A DNA stretch of 12,135 bases, from assembly GCA_003024985.2 (NCBI GenBank), contig PXIH01S0072388.1; one strand, 5' to 3'. Below, one piece after another: positions 1 through 8,310 of this stretch; within the stretch, counting starts at the first letter, position 1; each line of letters begins with the position of its first letter. Made by a program: the position numbers and the translations under genes. This stretch comes from Euperipatoides rowelli (taxonomy: Eukaryota > Onychophora > Udeonychophora > Euonychophora > Peripatopsidae). The notes beneath the pieces are model-generated. The model worked only from the letters and a program-made list of their open reading frames with translations, was not told the DNA's origin and did not search any database.

Positions 1-577
1 ATTTTTTTATTTTTTTTAGAGTACAAGTAGTTTAGATTTTTTTACATTTTAATGAGTTGTTTTTGGGCATTGAATGTAATTCTGATAGGATATTTTAATG
101 CTTACAATTAAATTCAATGCTCCCCTTTTACTTATTTTTCTGCAATCCTTTTGGTGTCTGTGTGAGTATCTGGCAGTGTTTTTTTTTTCCAGGCCAGCTC
201 GTGCTGATCTAGAGCATATGTTACCAGGCACTTATGTTAGAGGTGGAGGGAATGTAGAAAGATAAAGGTAATTTGTGAGAATTATTTTTAGATAGCATAC
301 ATCTCAGGTCTGTATTAGTTTATCTGGTGGAGTGAAGGAAAATTTGAAGCTAGCCACTGTACTTTTTACAGACAGGGGATTTTACTAACCCTCTTGAGAG
401 AAGGAAGGTGGGTGGCCTATAATTTACTTACGACCAGGTGCTGGGAAAGGCAGTATGATGTTTGCTCCAATTTAGTTTACCTGATGTTTTAGCTCCTGTC
501 TTGAGGTAGAGTAGTATTTCGATTGTATAAATACTATCAAGGCAGAGAGTTGGCTGTAAAGAGAGGACTAGGGAGTG
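1..577 (+). repeat. Putative 5' LTR (partial), copy A of a direct repeat
   Basis: This segment matches 10824-11397 in the same orientation, base 1 aligning with 10824 and base 577 with 11397. By eye identity is about 90% overall and about 95% over the last 147 bp. Copy B lacks roughly 10 bp present here near 247-257. The repeat lies upstream of gag-pol and contains a TATA box at 526-533, as an LTR promoter would. The beginning is outside the window, so neither the TG terminus nor a target-site duplication can be checked. The 3' limit is uncertain because copy B is cut by an N: ends near 589 or 716 both fit, each followed by a primer-binding-site-like sequence. The alternative is a segmental or assembly duplication unrelated to the element. 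Confidence 0.6.
526..533 (+). promoter_or_regulatory. TATA box of the putative 5' LTR
   Basis: The sequence reads TATAAATA and is conserved, with at least 15 flanking bases nearly unchanged, at 11346-11353 in the second copy. Transcription would be expected to start about 25-30 bp downstream, near 555-562. That places the start in the 3' part of the repeat, as expected for a U3/R boundary. Confidence 0.5.
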
Positions 578-602
578 GAGATTTACGACATAAGGGAAAA
601 AA

Positions 603-610
603 TAGCGACC
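603..610 (+). other. Candidate primer binding site 1
   Basis: TAGCGACC differs by one base from TGGCGACC, the start of the tRNA-Arg-type primer site I recall for mdg1/412-class elements. It is followed at 621-632 by AGGATTGAACCT, which resembles the reverse complement of a tRNA T-arm lacking one base. The spacing between the two parts is a few bases too long for a real tRNA 3' end, so this is suggestive only. Confidence 0.25.
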
Positions 611-703
611 TTTTTAGCCTAGGATTGAACCTGGAATATATTTTCTGATATACTGTTATTTTCAAAATGTTTTTATATTGATATGTTTTTCTTGTTTTTT
701 ATT

Positions 704-726
704 AATAAATAAAGCAAGTGGCGATC
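704..726 (+). other. Candidate polyadenylation signal, LTR end and primer binding site 2
   Basis: Overlapping AATAAA motifs at 704-713 are followed by GCA ending at 716, then two bases, then TGGCGATC at 719-726. An LTR ending in CA and separated by two bases from a TGG-initiated primer site is classic anatomy, so this competes with the candidate at 603. The truncated second copy cannot decide between them. Confidence 0.3.
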
Positions 727-1209
727 ATAGGTAGGGAAAATGAATGTTTGTAGCCTACTAAGAATTTTTTTTTATAAAAAAAAAAAAAGAAATTTTTGAT
801 GTATTTTATATTGAAATTTACTGTACTTTTGTAGGGTAGCCTAATTTAAGCTATCCAAATTTAATGAATGTTTTTTATAAAAAAAAAGTTATAAAGAATT
901 TTTATATGGTTTATATTTAACCATTGAAATGTGTGGTAGGCTAGTAAGAATTCTAGCTATCATGGTGTTAATCATTTCTTTTATTATTTTTCATGCTATG
1001 CTATCCAAAACAGGGAACCCCCAACACAAACATTTTATGAAATTTTATATTAATAATATACTATGAAACAGCTTGTCTTGAGAAAAAAAAAAAAAAATTA
1101 TTTTATCAAAAGAGATTTTTTATTATTACACTTACTTGATTTTATTATTAAAAAAAATGAGTCAGGTTATGATTTAATGTGGTATGATGAATTCGCTGGC
1201 CATACCTGA

Positions 1210-2473
1210 GCAAGATTTTGCTCTAAAGTAAATAAATTTCATGGGGAGGAGGTGGTGAGTAATCAGGTTACCAAAAACCTAGCTAGTTGTGACAATAGCT
1301 CACTCGCCTCGATGATGGAAGGAATGATGAGGCTTATGGAAGAGCAAGAAAAATTGTTTTTAAAATTAAATAATATCCTCCGAATGGATGAATTAAGCGC
1401 TATGCAGTTCACAACCCCCATTAAGGCACCTCAGAAGGCTGACACTAGTAATAACCCTTTTATAGTAAAAATTGAAGATAAAGGGGGAATTTATTAAGTA
1501 ACGTTAGCAGTACACCTATTAGGGTAAAACAAGAAAGGGTACCTAAAGCGAATGATCAAGAGAGCGCAGCTATACCCTCTAATGCAAATAATTGATTTCA
1601 TCCAGCAATCACGGTATGCTTATTGCCAATGGAATGGGTGTCTAGAATTGGTATCGATCCTGTAGCAATTCTAGCCCCATTCGAGTTTTTAGCCGAAGAT
1701 ATGTTCGGCATAGAAAGACTTGTAGCTGAATTTGAGGCCCTCATAGAGGACTATGGATGGCCAGAAAGCAGATACAAGTCCATCCATGAAAGCAAGATAC
1801 AGGGGAGGGCTAGGAGTTTGTACTTTTCTGGACTAGGCAATACTAAAAATCTAAATCTTAAAGAAAGATTAAAGGAGCTAGTCCAAGCATTTTCTTTGAA
1901 GCCTAGCAAAAAGGAACTAAAAAACTTTTTCAAGCTTGCATACACACGGCAGGTGAACGAGTGATTAATTACAAACATTGTTTAGGCGCTTTGTTCGAAC
2001 CATTACGCCCCCCTTCAGTTCTCACAAGTGTAGTTTGAAGAATCCCTTTTTGAGCAGCTTAAGGAGGCTCTGCAGCCTTACCTTAAGCGAGAAATTATTA
2101 GGGAGAATCCTAGAAATTTAAACGAAGCAGTAGATTTCGCCATTTCTATGGAAAAACAATTAAAGGGAGATTTGCAATTGGATGATCAAATTGCTCAAAA
2201 CCTAACATTGACACATGAATTGGCCGCCCAGGTGAGAGCCTACGATCCAATTTTGTACAGTTTAACGAAGTGAAAACTAGTAATATTCCAGGTAAAAGTA
2301 TTTCCATTACCTGCAGATAATGCAACAAAATCGGCCATATAGAGTGATTCTGCCACAAGAAAATCAGCGAAGCTGAAGCTCTAAACGCTCAAACTGTGCC
2401 AGCCCAGTTCGTAACTGTTGGAGTCGAAGATGTAACTAATTCATCGTTAAACTCCAGAGCTCTCCGTCCATAA
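1210..2473 (+). pseudogene. gag: Decayed gag polyprotein (capsid and nucleocapsid)
   Basis: Gag is the structural protein of a Ty3/gypsy element and assembles cytoplasmic particles. Four blocks in shifting frames are visible. The first, 1210-1497, has no ATG at its head and carries a Met/Glu-rich coiled-coil-like stretch (MMEGMMRLMEEQEKLFLKL). The second, 1497-1964, resembles a capsid N-terminal half, is broken by TGA at 1593-1595 and ends in TGA. The third, 2034-2273, looks like a capsid C-terminal domain, with EQLKEALQPYLKREI followed by the NPRNLNEAVDFA pattern. The fourth, about 2247-2473, bears a CCHC zinc knuckle with two stops inside it. Frame changes lie near 1480, 1970-2030 and 2250. 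The nearest ATG is at 1241 in a frame closed within six codons. The gag call is confident; the family within Ty3/gypsy is not determined. Confidence 0.8.
2312..2353 (+). other. CCHC zinc knuckle of nucleocapsid, broken by two stops
   Basis: Reading one frame gives Cys, two residues, Cys, four residues, His, four residues, Cys: the CX2CX4HX4C knuckle that binds RNA in gag nucleocapsids. The metal ligands are encoded by TGC 2312, TGC 2321, CAT 2336 and TGC 2351. TAA at 2318-2320 and TGA at 2345-2347 sit at two non-ligand positions, so the spacing is intact although the protein is not. Confidence 0.8.
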
Positions 2474-2865
2474 GGTTCCACGAGCGGGGAGCGGTCTCAC
2501 ACATTAACATATCAGGAACCCAAAAGTTAAATAAATCACGTAAACATAAAAATAAGATTAAAAATATCTCTAAATGTAAGTATAACCTAGAAAAAGGAAA
2601 CCAAGAAAACATAGAAACGTTAAATTCATATGAGTGGCTTACAGATAAGTCAAAGGGCAAACAAAGGTGTGTCTCAAAACCACAGGTTCAAAAGTTACCT
2701 GTATCTTTTGTTTACTGCAAAAGCAATGATAGCACATCTAAAGTTGACTTCCCATCTCAATTTTTAAGTTACAATTTATAGCATATTTTAAATAAAGATG
2801 ATCCTGCTGAAAAGTACAATTACATAAATATTTCAAGTAAAAAATGGCTGTATAAATTCAATTAA
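2464..2865 (+). pseudogene. Asn/Lys-rich linker between nucleocapsid and protease
   Basis: A frame open from about 2464 to the TAG at 2779-2781, and continuing in the same frame from 2782 to the TAA at 2863-2865, encodes a basic, Asn/Lys/Ser-rich stretch. It is relatively long and has only one internal stop. It lies between the zinc knuckle and the protease, where gypsy-type elements have a variable gag-pol junction. I recognise no domain. Pieces such as NSYEWLTDKSKGKQR and SSKKWLYKFN look like diverged protein rather than noise. It probably belonged to the gag C-terminus or the pol N-terminus. Confidence 0.5.
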
Positions 2866-3506
2866 ACAAACCAGTAACAAACGGAAAACTAAGAATCCGA
2901 AGATTATCAAACAATCGGCGATTCGACCGAACTTCAGTTATCCTTCCTTTAGTAATACTCATCCCGCAACAAACATTACAAACAACTCGATAAAAATGTC
3001 AGAAAGCAAACCTACAACTATCAAATTCCTTAAATACCATCACGATAAACCAACAATTAAAATCAGCATTGGGAATAAAACCATAACAGCTCTTCTAGAT
3101 ACTGGAGCACAGATTTCTATTATAAATCACAAATTTTTCCCTAAAAACATCAGACCATGTTGTAAAAGGGAAGTCACACTTTCTTCTCCTATTGCATAGC
3201 AATCATTGATAGGCTATAAAACAATAGTACAAATTAAAATAGAAGTAGATTTTTTTCCAACCCGTTTGTGTTGCCCCATTAATTTCACCACAAAATTTTC
3301 AAATGATCGTAGGCTATGACATACTGTCACAACACAAAGCCATTATAAACAATGAAAGTAAAGAAGTAACGTTCAAATTTAACTTGAGCGAGCGTTGGGA
3401 TATGTTTGTCGAGTCGGTACAAGACCAAACTCTGATAACATGTGAATCTATTTTAGCATGTAATCCTCAAGAAGGCGACATCTCCTTATACAAGTTTTTG
3501 GAGTAG
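2828..3506 (+). pseudogene. pol: Retroelement aspartic protease, frameshifted
   Basis: This is a retropepsin-type protease that would cleave the gag-pol precursor inside particles. The first block, 2828-3199, has an Asn/Thr-rich lead-in and then the active-site motif LLDTGAQISIIN, with Asp-Thr-Gly-Ala at 3098-3109. It ends in TAG at 3197-3199. The frame continues past that stop and then loses register at a run of seven T at 3250-3256. The second block, about 3258-3506, carries the C-terminal hallmark IVGYDILSQHKAIIN, the ILGxDFL-like segment of gypsy proteases. The catalytic triplet is intact, but a stop and a one-base slip prevent expression. It leads directly into reverse transcriptase, again with a frame change just before 3506. 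Confidence 0.85.
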
Positions 3507-3517
3507 ATAAATTAGAT

Positions 3518-4385
3518 ATGTCACCCGAACACTCAAATCTACTAAAATCCATTATAGATAACAATAAAATAATTCTAATAGAGGATGTCACCAAAAACAC
3601 AGGTGCTTTAATAGACCCCTATGAGCCTGAATTTATAGATGACATCCCCATATACCAGAGGCAGTATCGCATTCCTCACAGTTGCTACGAACCCTTACAT
3701 AGACAATTAGAGAAATTAGAAAAGGCTAACATGATTAAACATACCAATAGTAATTATAATTCCCCAGTGCTCGTAGTGCCCAAAAAGGACACTAACGAAG
3801 TAAGAATCATATTAGACTTGCGTAAATTAAATAATTATCCTATAATGTATATTGAGGACATCCTTGAGTCATTTGGGGGGTCAAAGATTTTTAGTAGTCT
3901 AGACCTCAACAATGGCTATTACAATGTTAAGTTAACAGAAAAAGCCCAAAAATGATTTTCTTTTACTATGCCCTGGAACTGTTTTCAGTTCTGCCGCCTA
4001 AGTCAGTGCCATCTTTCAGCAGATCATGAGTGAGTGCCTGCATGAGGTCATGAACAAGGGTCACACTCATATATCTGGACGATATCATCCACTCCGCTAC
4101 AGTAGAAGAACCCCTAAAAACTTTGGAAGAAGTATTCAGTGCACTAAAAATATTAATATTGCTATGAAACCATCAAAATTTCACTTATTTCAATCATCTA
4201 TTAAATTTTTAGGCCATACGGTAGATCAAAATAGGTGCCGCCCCTTAGAAACCAACATTAAATCAGTATTAAAAATTCCTAGACCCACCACCACTCATGG
4301 AGTGCGTAGTTTTCTTGGCTGCATAAATTTCTATTGAAAATTCATTAATAATTTTGCTGAACTTGCAGCACCCCTATATTCACTT
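3518..4385 (+). pseudogene. pol: Reverse transcriptase domain of pol, broken
   Basis: This RNA-dependent DNA polymerase domain would copy the element's RNA. The first block, 3518-3955, contains the fingers sequence NSPVLVVPKKD, RIILDLRKLN, and motif A LDLNNGYYNVKL with its Asp codon at 3902-3904; it ends at TGA 3953-3955. A few residues seem to be missing between RKLN and YPIMYIEDIL compared with typical gypsy RT. The catalytic YLDD box (YVDD class) lies at 4072-4083 in a different frame from its flanks, so there are shifts on both sides of it. Downstream FLGHTVDQNRCRP and VRSFLGCINFY are the conserved thumb and connection segments, followed by TGA at 4335-4337. The domain assignment is secure and the copy is inactive. 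Confidence 0.9.
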
Positions 4386-5011
4386 TTGAAAAGAAAGAAC
4401 ATGCGCATTGAGTGGAACAACGATGTGGAGTGCGCATTTCAAACCCTCAAACAGTGCTTAGTATCAATCCCACTTTTAGCCTTTCCAGATTTCAACAAAC
4501 CCTTTATCATTAAAAGTGATGCTTCACTAGAGCAAGAAGATAGCTCAGGGGACATTAGGCAAACTGCTTACTGTAGTCAAAAATTAAATAGAGCTGAGAT
4601 GAGGCATTATTACAGCGTAATCGAAAGGGAGGCTCTGGCTATAGTGTAGGCTATTCAGTACAGCAGTTCCGCCATCTTACATATGGTAACAAGATAATCT
4701 TAAAAACAGATCACAAACCCCTCACTTATTTATTCAAATTAAAAGAATCTAATGCTAGAGTGGCCAGGTGGCTGATAATGTTGCAAGACAATGATATTAA
4801 TATCGAACACATCCCCGGTAAGTTCAATAGTATGGCCAAAATGCAATCTAGGTGTTTTGAAACTGAGGCCATACATGTAAACAATTTAATCTCAGCTTGT
4901 TACCCCTTATCCACAGAATTAATTTCTGAGGCTCAGCAAGATGACGATTATTGTGTAAATATTTTTAGAGAAATAAGCGATGAAAAATATCTGAAAAATG
5001 AGTGTTCTTGA
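4386..5011 (+). pseudogene. pol: RNase H domain of pol with small internal deletion
   Basis: This domain would degrade RNA in the RNA-DNA hybrid. Recognisable segments, in order, are FNKPFIIKSDASLE (first catalytic Asp), AYCSQKLNRAEMRHYYSVIEREALAIV (catalytic Glu), a TAG at 4647-4649, then in another frame from about 4664 LKTDHKPLTYLFKL (third Asp) and IEHIPGKFN. The Gly-rich piece normally found between DASLE and the AYCSQKL block appears shortened, which suggests a small deletion. The usual ADALSR-type end is degraded to AKMQSR. The following 40 or so residues to the TGA at 5009-5011 form the spacer before integrase. Confidence 0.88.
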
Positions 5012-6246
5012 TGAGAATCAAATAATTTAAAAAAATGTTCATTTAAGCAACAGTGGGTGGATAGCGTGTCGAGTTTTGATGCCTACAAATCTTAAAAACA
5101 CTGTAATCTCACTACCAAGATACCATCACAGGAGGACATTTTTAACATACCAAAACTATAGACAAAGTCAAATGGAGTTTTACATGGCCCACCATGTTTT
5201 GTGATATTAGGGATTATGTAATGAGCTGTGAGAAATGTCAGCGCCACAACACCATTTGTACTGAAGCGCCTCTACAAGTAGTGCTGCCCCCTAGTGCCTG
5301 TACGCAGAAATACAGCGTGGATATTTTAGGACCATTTGGTCTGACTTCTAGACGAAATAGATACATGGTGCTATCGACTGACCATTTTCTCAAATGTCAA
5401 TTTGGAGCCCTATTCCCAATCAAGAAGCTCACACTATAGCAAAGGACTATGTTGATAACATCTTTACGTGATATGGCAGGTCGTCAGAAATTTTGTCCGA
5501 CCGGGATCCTCAATTAGTTGGACATATGACCACCCTTTGTAACAAATTAAAGGTCATTAGGTCATTGACCTCTATGTATAACCCAAGGTCAAACGGGGTG
5601 CCAGGAAGATTAAACAGCAAGGTGCTAAATTTATTATCTCATTTTTGCAATGATCATTACAATGATTGGGATATACTTTTGCCCTATGTTCTGCAGTCAA
5701 TTAACAACATGGAACATAGGAGCAGCCACCAAGTGCCGTTTTTCATTTTTCATGGGTTCTGTCAAATTGACCCTTTAACTGATTTTAACCTTTCAGAAAG
5801 CACTGGTGAGCAAGATCGCTCTGATATAGTAGAAGGTACAATGGAAAAATTAGCCAGAGCCCAAGCTGAAGTATTTGCCAACTTAACTAAATCATCCAAG
5901 TCAGCAGCTGATGACAAGGGCGGAAAGCGAATGTTACATGAATTTAAGATCGGCCAGGCTGTGTTATTTCTTGATATACCAAGCTGTTCAGGGCAAAACA
6001 GGAAATTAAAGCCCAGATATAAAGGTCCCTCCCTAATCCATAATCAGGAGGGTAGGGCTAGTAAATTATCATTTACAAAATATAAATAATCCTGCAATAA
6101 TTAAACAATCGCATGTCGATAAACTAAAACCTTACCATGGCAGGCCCGTGCTGGATGATGTTTCTGCCATCTCATTGGATAACATAGTTTCTGAATCTCA
6201 GACCAACATTTCCCTTCAGCCCAATATTGACGAGCCTAAATTTTAA
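5012..6246 (+). pseudogene. pol: Integrase domain of pol, catalytic Glu lost
   Basis: This DDE integrase would insert the cDNA into chromosomes. The N-terminal zinc domain is present in two frames: a His pair region at about 5120-5145 and SCEKCQ around 5227-5245, with WSFTWPTM between. The core shows VDILGPF (first Asp, codon 5320-5322) and LSDRDPQ (second Asp, 5499-5501), separated by about 60 codons with a stop and a shift in the gap. The third acidic site in SNGVPGRLN has GGA (Gly) at 5604-5606, where Glu is expected. The C-terminal GPY/F-type region is at about 6010-6040 (LKPRYKGPSLI). After TAA at 6087-6089, a third frame (6076-6246) holds HVDKLKPYHGRPVL, typical of the gypsy integrase end. 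The copy is clearly inactive. Confidence 0.9.
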
Positions 6247-6595
6247 ACCTTAGACAGCAAATTAATAGATGTGGAGGCTGCCACAGTGGTCTGGAATAGA
6301 AGGCTTAACTCCAAACCATGGGAACAACCCTGGGGAAAGTGACATAAATACAGCTAAAAATAATGATAATAATGATATAGACTATGTATCGTCAGTACCT
6401 ATTGACACGCCACCTATGGCAGATCATGAAGCTCTAATAAATAATTGATATAATTTACATAGAAAAGCCAAAAATAGCATGGGCGTATATAAACAACCTG
6501 ATTTGTGTGAAGCCGCATCCCATATCCCCATGGAAACGGATTCTTCGGAAGCTAAGTACAACTACTTTTTGAGAAATCGGGAAGTAGTAGGCTAA
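6247..6595 (+). pseudogene. C-terminal tail of pol beyond integrase
   Basis: After the stop at 6244-6246 the frame stays open to TGA 6340-6342. A neighbouring frame is then open to TAA 6593-6595, interrupted only by TGA near 6447. The residues are polar and acidic, with Asn/Asp repeats and segments such as YVSSVPIDTPPMADHE and METDSSEAKYNYFLRNRE. No domain is recognised. Few stops over about 350 bases of AT-rich DNA argue that this was coding. It is either a long pol tail or the first part of a further ORF; I see no membrane segment or signal peptide that would mark an envelope gene. Confidence 0.5.
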
Positions 6596-7344
6596 ATTAC
6601 ATAATTTAAAAGAACATTGCAATTGTTTTCAGAAATTTTTATCAGAGCTGATAAGATTTTCCATATTTTATAAATAAAGCTTTTTTATGCGCAGGGAGAA
6701 GCTTAATTTCATTTAAATAAAGGATCGATGAATTCCTCTTTAATTGCATTGCAAGTCATCTCTGTTGGAACTATTTCAACCTGGGACATGTCTGCCGTGT
6801 GTAAACAATGAAATGGATTGAATTAGTAAGCAATTACGAATTCAATTGATTTTTTTGGGAGTATACTGTGGACATGCCTAATGTTGTTATGGAATCTTGT
6901 ATAGATGATGTGTGATAAAATAGGGAGAAATCATTAATTTCTTTATTTATTAGTGTTGGTGTTTGGTATTTTTATTTACCAATTAATCCACCTAAATAGT
7001 AGTTAATCGGGAAAGGGGTTGAAAGGAGCCATTTGAAAACACTTAGGCAATTTCAGACATTTTCAAAATATTTTTCTAGTTATTAATAAAGTCAAATAAA
7101 ATAATTCATCAACAAACAATATAACAGTTAATATTCAGATAATTTATTTTTTTATGAAGCAATTTTTATATTTAATTTTTAATTTTTCAAAGCCATATTC
7201 ATTTCATTCTTTAATATAACTTTTACAGTTTATCATTTTTATAAATAACAGTAAATTTTTGTTTTTGAGTAAGGTAAATTATAATATTTTTAACAATAGA
7301 ATAAAGTTTCTTTTACATACCCATTAACCATTTTAATTGTAAAT
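6596..7344. other. AT-rich non-coding stretch downstream of pol
   Basis: No coding signal is visible on either strand. AATAAA polyadenylation-type hexamers occur at 6673-6678 and 6716-6721, shortly after the pol tail ends. An AAGCTT pair around 6678-6702 flanks TATGCGCAGGGAG. A purine-rich patch, GGGAAAGGGGTTGAAAGGAG, lies near 7009-7028. It could be the retroelement's 3' untranslated region, but nothing fixes its boundary. Confidence 0.4.
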
Positions 7345-7510
7345 TCAATAATGGGCATTTAAGTCCGCAATAACATTTGCCAGGTCTCCCATTCCTGGCT
7401 TATCAACTGCGTGGTGAGGGAAGTTAGGGTTGCAACCCTCAACATTGAGAGAAATTTGTTTCAAGGCTAGACATTTCGTTCGCATAGTCCTCCTTTTCTT
7501 CTGACCCATT
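7345..7510 (-). pseudogene. Possible frameshifted continuations of the coiled-coil gene
   Basis: Just before its stop the coiled-coil frame crosses an A run (T run at about 7510-7518 on +). Beyond it, both other minus frames also read plausibly. One gives an acidic segment, GSEEKEDYANEMSSLETNFS, and stops near 7443. The other runs to TGA at 7345-7347 through NPNFPHHAVDKPGMGDLANV. The original gene therefore probably continued past 7467 and lost register at the homopolymer. Which of the two is authentic cannot be settled here. Confidence 0.35.
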
Positions 7511-7886
7511 TTTTTTTACCTTTTGAAAGAGGACTAGGCTCGGCCACGGAGACGTCCGTTGGTTCGTCGCCTGTAATTTCCATGATGTCCAAATTTTTCT
7601 GGTCATTCTCGGAGGGACTTGGCTCAGGTTTCTTTACTTTCCTTTTCAGCTCCGCAATTTGGTCCAGGTGGAATTTATGCCTGAAGTTTAACTGCTCCGA
7701 TTCTTTAAACAGGCCTCCATTTTCCAACATTAATCTTTTCTGTTCCTCTTCCAGTTTCGTGATGAATTTATTCTTTTCTAGTATAGTTTTCTGCAGTGTA
7801 AAATTTACCATTCTCATATTCGCTAGTTCTGCATTTAGCCCGTTCAATTTCCTGAGTTCTTTTACCCATTTTTTAAAGTTTTCCAA
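7467..7886 (-). CDS. Unidentified coiled-coil reading frame, antisense to the retroelement
   Basis: An uninterrupted minus-strand frame of about 139 codons lies between a TGA and a TAG. It has no ATG at its head: the first codon is TTG, and the first ATGs are at about codons 24 and 26. So the start is uncertain, or the segment is an exon or fragment. Residues 1-85 are rich in Leu, Lys, Glu and Asn with heptad-like spacing (ITKLEEEQKRLMLEN), indicating a coiled coil. A Lys-rich stretch (IAELKRKVKKPEPSPS) and an acidic, Ser/Pro-rich segment follow. Base composition is more balanced than in the flanks, which supports real coding ancestry. The + strand frame opposite it is Phe/Ser-rich and looks like a shadow. 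I recognise no family. Candidates are a retroelement ORF1/gag-like protein, a transposase fragment or a host exon. Confidence 0.5.
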   Translation of the reverse strand: MENFKKWVKELRKLNGLNAELANMRMVNFTLQKTILEKNKFITKLEEEQKRLMLENGGLFKESEQLNFRHKFHLDQIAELKRKVKKPEPSPSENDQKNLDIMEITGDEPTDVSVAEPSPLSKGKKKWVRRKGGLCERNV

Positions 7887-8310
7887 TCAAATTAGGGACA
7901 AGATGATTAAAAAAAAAAAATTTCTTTAGAATATCTGTTTAGCAGATGGTAGCTTTTCCTTCGCACGGCTGCGGTGAGTCAAAGGTCAGCTGACATAAAT
8001 TTTTATTACTGGCGGGAAATCTATTCAAAAGAGTGAAATACCCGACAATTTTTTATTATCTTGAGTTTCAAGATCTTATTAATTTTTAACCGAATTTTTT
8101 ATTTTATTTTCAATCATCAGGGAGGGTAGTTATGAAGTAGCCTATCTGGCTATATAATTATATAAATATTCTCTTAGCCAGATCTTCATAAATGTGTGTA
8201 ATAAAACTATACACTCATTTATTTGTTTCTTATTTGGATTGCTCACCTCCCCCCTCCTTCTCTTTGTCTTGTTTATAGTATGTGAGTTCAAATTTAGTGT
8301 GGATATAGTT
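7887..8310. other. Non-coding stretch upstream of the antisense frame
   Basis: This stretch holds a poly-A run at 7909-7920, a more balanced patch (about 7960-8045) with CACGGCTGCGGTGAGTCA and CTGGCGGGAAA, and a strong pyrimidine tract at 8243-8270 ending in TTTATAG. The balanced patch might be promoter or exon sequence for the minus-strand frame, but no clear element is seen. Confidence 0.3.

Larger units (their letters stand above)
578..1209 (+). other. AT-rich leader between the repeat and gag
   Basis: No coding potential is apparent over these roughly 630 bases. The stretch holds poly-A and poly-T runs (769-791, 1083-1096). A loose direct duplication is centred on about 741-830 and 866-950: both parts start with GAATGTTT, run into TATAAAAAA and carry a TAGCCTA or TAGGCTA word. 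It would correspond to the 5' untranslated leader of the retroelement. It may also contain part of the LTR if the LTR end is at 716. Confidence 0.4.

Noticed and set aside
49-231. Short minus-strand frame inside the first repeat copy
   Set aside because: The matching region at 10870-11050 carries indels that break this frame, so there is no sign of coding constraint.
621-640. B-box-like sequence on the minus strand suggesting a tRNA or tRNA-derived SINE
   Set aside because: No A box lies at the proper distance, no cloverleaf can be drawn and the T stem has a mismatch. It may only reflect tRNA complementarity at a primer site.
646-716. Similarity of the AATAAA region at 646-716 to 6612-6680, hinting at an LTR end just after pol
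   Set aside because: Matches are short, gapped and in A/T-rich sequence. No LTR-like upstream sequence fits between pol and 6680.
1069-1088. Inverted match to 8546-8565 (about 17 of 20 bases)
   Set aside because: It does not extend in either direction and is not flanked by duplications, so it is likely chance or very old.
2146-2660. Minus-strand frames opposite gag and the linker
   Set aside because: They are hydrophobic shadows of + strand gag-derived sequence, which has recognisable motifs.
7426-7439. Perfect 14-bp palindrome AGGGTTGCAACCCT
   Set aside because: It is short, single-copy in the window and lies inside coding-like sequence, with no supporting regulatory context.
7582-7929. 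Phe/Ser-rich open frame on the + strand, opposite the coiled-coil frame
   Set aside because: Its composition is what the complement of a Lys/Glu/Asn-rich coiled coil gives. It lacks any motif and extends into a poly-A run.
8243-8280. Strong 3' splice-site-like pyrimidine tract ending in TTTATAG
   Set aside because: No coding exon follows on the + strand and no donor context is supported. Pyrimidine tracts are common here.
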